The position numbers and the translations under genes were made by a program. 64,000 bases of DNA from Henckelia pumila (taxonomy: Eukaryota; Streptophyta; Magnoliopsida; Lamiales; Gesneriaceae), in the NCBI RefSeq assembly GCF_033568475.1, contig NC_133123.1:104471228-104535227 (forward strand). The letters are read 5' to 3'. Shown here one piece after another: positions 59,375 through 64,000 of the stretch (within the stretch, counting starts at the first letter, position 1; each line of letters begins with the position of its first letter). Below the pieces are notes generated by a model. The model had not been told where the DNA came from. It saw only the letters and a program-made list of their open reading frames with translations, and searched no databases.

Positions 59375-61968
59375 TGTGGGGACCTCGGGTGCTAATTTCA
59401 TAATCACAATAATGATTCAATCCGAACAAACTAAGAATAATTAAGTAGAAATATTCAATCTGAATATTAATATGCTTAATTTAACAAAAATCATCCAGGA
59501 CATTTGGCGACGCGAAACCTTACATTCGGCGACGAACAATCAAGTCGCAAAAGGAATAATTTTTTTTTAAAAAAATATGGGCGCGGGTGCGCCCCTGACC
59601 AGCGCCCCCGCGCCCAATTGGGCAGAACTTTTGTTCTTCTAGGGCGCAGGCGCGGGTGCTACCGGGCCAGCGCGGGTGCTCCCGGACGGACAGAAACATT
59701 CCCAACTTGGCTCTTTTGCTGTCAAATAAAGTTTACTAAAGCATAACACTTATAATCAACTCAAAATACATCTAAATGAAGAGAACAACATCAAAACACA
59801 ATTTAAACATGCATTGATACACTATTCTTCCAAGAGTTGATACAAGTATTCAAGTTTGAATCTAAACTTTCAACAACTAAGTCCAAACATTTGTTTGACA
59901 TCATAAACACATTCTAACTTAGTTCAAAATATAAGTTTGACAACACTTATATTTGTAACCCTAAGTCTCCACGTCTATTCTTTCATTCTCGCTCTATCAA
60001 GGTCTTTTTTGAATCGCTTCTGCCTCAACCTGATGTAATGCACACATACAAACAAAGCACCAGCCGGATAATTCCGATGAAAAATATATATCTCAGTATG
60101 AACGACACGTATATAAAGCATAGAAAGTTCATACCATTCATGTCATAGATCATCTCTATATCAAAGACATATAAACATATAGGCACTTACCATTCTTGCA
60201 TTGACAATCATAACTTTCTTCTATAGCTTGAGGCATAGCAAAACAATAACCTCAAACATATCATATCTTAACATGTCAAAGAATTCTAACATCTTGGCAT
60301 CAACTCTGAAAACAAGTAATCTTATATCATATCAACACATTCAAATATTAAATGGAATACCAGAACATGCTAGCATTCACGAAAGCATAAGCAATTTAAA
60401 TGCATGCTTTAAAAATCAGGTGATAAACTCTATATTGGTCCTTGGGATCCCGTGGAAGAAGAATCACAACAGCTCTCCCACCTACTCTCTCAGTCGAGGT
60501 GGCGTTGAGTTCTTTTCCCGAACTTTGGCCCACTATATCGAGATTCTACAATAGGAGTAACTCTATCTCCTAAGCCATCGATATAAGTCCAAACATCCAT
60601 ATTCTTCAATTCAAAATCTCAAAGGAATAGTTGGCTCAATATGAATGCAACATAACCTTGAAGCACAAGAGCTAAGCCAACATAAGCTATAACAAATCTT
60701 TAACAATCAAATAGATGCATAACAATCTCTACGCATCATATCTGAACAATACAAATGCATAAGTAATCTATATGCATCAATCTATATCAAATACATGCTA
60801 CTCAAGCAATGTCAAAATCATATAAATCAAACAACAAAATCTTAACAAATAATTCATGCAAGTATGTGATTTGAGAAACTCGAAAACCACCATGATCTCA
60901 AGTTATTCTACCTATCGAGAATAATGTCCAATCATACCTTTCGATCTTGGTTTGAATCTCTGACTCTAATAATTCTTGATCAAACACAAGGTTCTAGTTG
61001 CTCAGGTCTTGTTTCAACTTCAAACACTTCAAACCATTCGAACTCGAACTTGTCAATTCGAATTCAATAAACTTTCACCTCACTTTTGAAATAAAGTTAT
61101 ACATATATCAGTAGAATCAGTCCTCATATTCAATTTATCAGCAAATACACGTGAATATCAACTCTAAACTTTTAGAATTTATAACAATTCAAAATCTCGA
61201 ACCGTCGGCATAATGGATCGAAACCAAAAATTCCGAAAGCTTAAACATCATTATAACAATGATCTAAACTCAATATCAATCTCAATTCATCATCTAAAAT
61301 TTGAAATCCAGCAGAAATAAATTTCATAATTCTGAAAATTCTTCTTAAAATAAAAAACATGTTCTAACGACGATCTTTTCTCGATTCATCTTAGATATGC
61401 TATCGTCGTATATACTAGAACACATTTATACAATCAAATCTTAATTCTAACAACATCTTAAAAATTCAAACATCGTAGAACTTCGTAATACTTACGTCAA
61501 AATGTAGCACTCGAAGCTGTGATCGCAAATATACGATCAATCTTGAATTCTACCGGGCAGATCAAAAGAACCGAGCTAAAAGGTAAATAAAAATGGCTTT
61601 GGAAGCCTTCTCTCTCGCCTCTCTCGTTTCTTCCGCCAGAATGGGAAAGAATACACGTGCAAAGTGCAATATATATCTCTTGTTGACAAGTCAAACTCCA
61701 TATTTGTGTTTTAGTCCCTGCACTTTTGCATATTTGAAATTCAGTCCTTATTCAATCTTTCACTTCTAATTAAATCCTTTCTCTTTCCAAACTCAAAATT
61801 TAAATCTTAAATTCCATAAATCTTAAATTAAATAATTCAATCTTTTAATTTAATAATCCTGGAATTTAAATCTCAAATTCCGTAAATTCTCAAATTAAAT
61901 ATTTTTCCCAAATCCAGAATTTAAATCTCAATTCTGTAATTAAGATCTTAATATTTTAGGGTCTTACA
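59375..61968 (-). repeat. LTR of a further gypsy element, 2.6 kb
   Basis: In sense it runs TGTAAGACCC ... GAGGTCCCCACA with TG...CA ends. On its right is a purine tract (sense GAGGGGAGGAAT), so this is the 3' LTR of a minus-strand element whose body continues rightwards. About 1.7-2.6 kb of AT-rich sequence with no gene. A GC-rich block lies near its 3' end. Confidence 0.75.
59578..59692. repeat. GCGCGGGTGC repeats in the LTR
   Basis: GCGCGGGTGC occurs at about 59580, 59650 and 59671, with inverted GCGCCC/GGGCGC words between and CCAGCGC beside two of them. An abrupt GC-rich island in AT-rich DNA, comparable to the other palindromic blocks. Confidence 0.7.
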
Positions 61969-63257
61969 ATTCCTCCCCTCTAAGGAATGATTTCGTCCTC
62001 GAAATCGCATTCACTCTTACTATTAAATTTGATAGACTGAATGAATGTTTGAAGTAATACTCACTTTATTCCTGTAGCTCTGAATCTTTTATCTCATCTC
62101 TTAATCTCCTTTCAGGTTACTCCTTCCATTCTGTGTCTATTCTATTGTACTTTAATTGGCTGAGGAGAATTCTCTCCGAGCTGTTTCTCTTCTCAATCAA
62201 GGATATGTTGAATACTTGACTTAGCTCATAATCTTATCAAAATCTGTCTCGTCTGATTGAAGTACATAGGAAAAATCTAACTGATACCTCCTTAGCTTAA
62301 ACACATGGAACATATCTGATCTATCTTATCGAGCTGGAATGAATAAATCTGTCAGTGAAACCACTAACTCTATCTGAAATCTTATACAGTGCAATTCAGC
62401 TTTGGTGATGACTTTCTTCTCTTTCTAAATCGTTCTATGCCCTGAAAAGGACATGTCTCAAGTCTACACTGTCATTCTGCTCACAACTTCGTAATCTGCA
62501 TCTAACATTAATATTCTTAATCTGCCTATATTTTTCTATTCTTATTCTATTCTGAATCGATCTTCACTTTTCTCTGTCATCTTTCTGATCAAATCTGACC
62601 CAATAACTGCTGCCTCTGACACAGTATCCCAAAATAAGCAAAAATTCTGTCACTCTTATTTTCTAATGATTCTAAAAAACTATCTCTATATCTATCTGAT
62701 AGCTGTTGATAATAACAGTAAATAAGTGACAATAAATCTTGTCAACTAGTGCCTAGATCTTACACTACAACTCTGATCATATTCTTAAAATCTAGATAAT
62801 CCGCTCTGATTATCCATCGGGTCTGAGCATATCCTCGAAATCTGGTTAGTCTACTCTGAATACCCATCAATCTAAGGATAATATGATGTACTCTAATACC
62901 TAATAGTACTCAGAGCTTCTGAAAATCTGTAATATAATTAAATAGTAAACCGAAAGTCCCAATCTGAAACAATAAATCTTGGCTTACTATGCAATCTCAC
63001 AATAGTTCTGACCTACATATCAGCTATCTGGTCATATCTATATGTCATCTTATATAGAAAATATAACCAATTTGGCGATAACTATCACAGTCTGCATCAC
63101 AATTTCTTACCTATCTTTGTATTTTAGTGACATAATTTTTCAAAATGCGATCTCATTTCGATTCTGGAGTTGCTAAACTATAACTTAACCTATCTGGTTG
63201 TTGCCTTTCAACTCTTTATACTTAACTCTCTATACATATAGGCTCTAAAACACATGA
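61969..63257 (-). pseudogene. Decayed 3' end of a gypsy body
   Basis: After the purine tract, GATTTCGTCCTCGAAATCGCA mirrors the array's post-pol wording TTTCGTCCTCGAAATTAA at 43028. Beyond it, AACACATGGAACATATCTGA (near 62300) aligns in place and spirit with the array's pol C-terminal coding region, but no frame is open. A heavily mutated chromovirus pol end. It stops where a new LTR begins. Confidence 0.5.
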
Positions 63258-64000
63258 TGTAACGCCCCGTTTTTATCTTAAATGAGTTTATTTGAGTTAA
63301 TCGGAGATTACAGAGTTCACGAGCCGACTTGATTTTGATCAGGGTCCTTTTTGCAAAAATTGGATTTTTCAGGGACTAAAACACAATTATTGGATTTTAT
63401 ATATTATCTACACTTGTATTGACTTGGTCATCCACTCTTCTTCCTCCCCCAAATAGAGAACACCATTGAAGACGCCTCCAAGCATTTCCAAGCTCCCAGA
63501 TTTCAGTCCGAGCTCAATCCGACCGTTGGAATTTATTTCTGAAGGCAGATTATCGATCACTGCAATGAGAGCTCTGTTATATTGTAAGTTATTCTACGAT
63601 CGGATACATTATAGTTTTTGGATGTTGTTAGAATCGTTCGAGATTCGAGTATGTTGTTCTAGACAGAGTTCTGATCGTTTATTATCTGTCGGTTTTGAAT
63701 TAGAGCGACGTTCGGATTTGTTATGATTTTTTGAAGCCATTTTCGAAAATGTGGATTTTGAGATTGATGGGTTTGCTTTGTTATTGTTGTTTTGGGCATT
63801 GATATGAGGTTATATCAGTATTGAACTGCTGTCTGCGTTTTCGGTTTGTTCAGTTTATAGCCGTTATGCCGTTGGTTTGAGTTTTGGGTTTTCGAATCGT
63901 TTTTGTATTGATTGAAGCCTTGGCTTGTGAGTGATCGTGGTTGTTGATCAACTCTTGTATTCGTACAGATTCGTTGGAGTTTGTCGAGCCCTGTGTTATT
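63258..64000 (+). repeat. Start of another gypsy LTR, cut by window end
   Basis: TGTAACGCCCCGTTTTTATC is a chromovirus-type LTR start on the plus strand. The rest is AT-rich without a recognised domain; an 86-codon frame at 63466 is not called. The far end lies outside the window. Confidence 0.6.

Noticed and set aside
1..64000. tRNA or rRNA genes
   Set aside because: None seen. The tRNA-like words found are primer binding sites next to LTRs.

Overview
This is nuclear DNA from a flowering plant, most likely a eudicot. The evidence is two host genes of plant type, GT-AG introns in AT-rich non-coding DNA, and a dense layer of Ty1/copia and Ty3/gypsy LTR retrotransposons with plant-type primer sites. 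An asterid source is a weak guess. Only about 1.1 kb (a single-exon F-box gene) and one 6.6-kb, eight-exon gene (a LAZ1/TMEM184-type membrane protein) look like host genes. Almost everything else is transposon.

Left part (1-21.2 kb) is a nest. An old Athila/Tat-like gypsy gag, called host H here, survives in three pieces (4008-5152, 14727-14862, 20049-20674). Into it went a copia element whose 3' half is in the window (A, 1-4007, two CGA-to-TGA stops). A young full-length copia followed (B, 5153-14726, 1868-bp LTRs, target duplication GCAGA, unbroken 1304-codon gag-pol). So did a pol-less gypsy element that begins exactly at its primer site with no 5' LTR (14863-20048). A 518-bp hAT-like element sits in the protease of H. 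Copia B carries an array of about eleven GC-rich hairpins in its leader, and its reverse-transcriptase box reads YVDG instead of YVDD.

Middle part (21.2-34.6 kb) is the gene island. It holds the F-box gene (22488-23615, +) and the LAZ1-like gene (25701-32270, -). There are small elements around them: a Tourist-like MITE, a LINE scrap in intron 2, and two (TA)n-flanked palindromic elements just upstream of LAZ1, one of them split by a hAT element.

Right part (34.6-64 kb) is gypsy DNA. It contains a possible solo LTR, a Tat/Ogre-like RT scrap, a 5' LTR plus non-coding interior of another element, and inside that a three-LTR, two-body tandem chromovirus array (40297-58124) bounded by one target duplication, AATAC. 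Each body has gag, a predicted 195-bp spliceosomal intron between the zinc knuckle and protease, and pol ending in a chromodomain-like tail. The LTRs of this array carry about sixteen TGGGCY (site II/TCP-type) motifs in some 370 bp. Two more LTRs (59375-61968 and 63258-end) follow.

A theme runs through the window. A copia leader and four unrelated gypsy LTRs each carry their own set of short, CpG-rich palindromes, different in sequence but alike in layout. All calls are made by eye; no database search was run.
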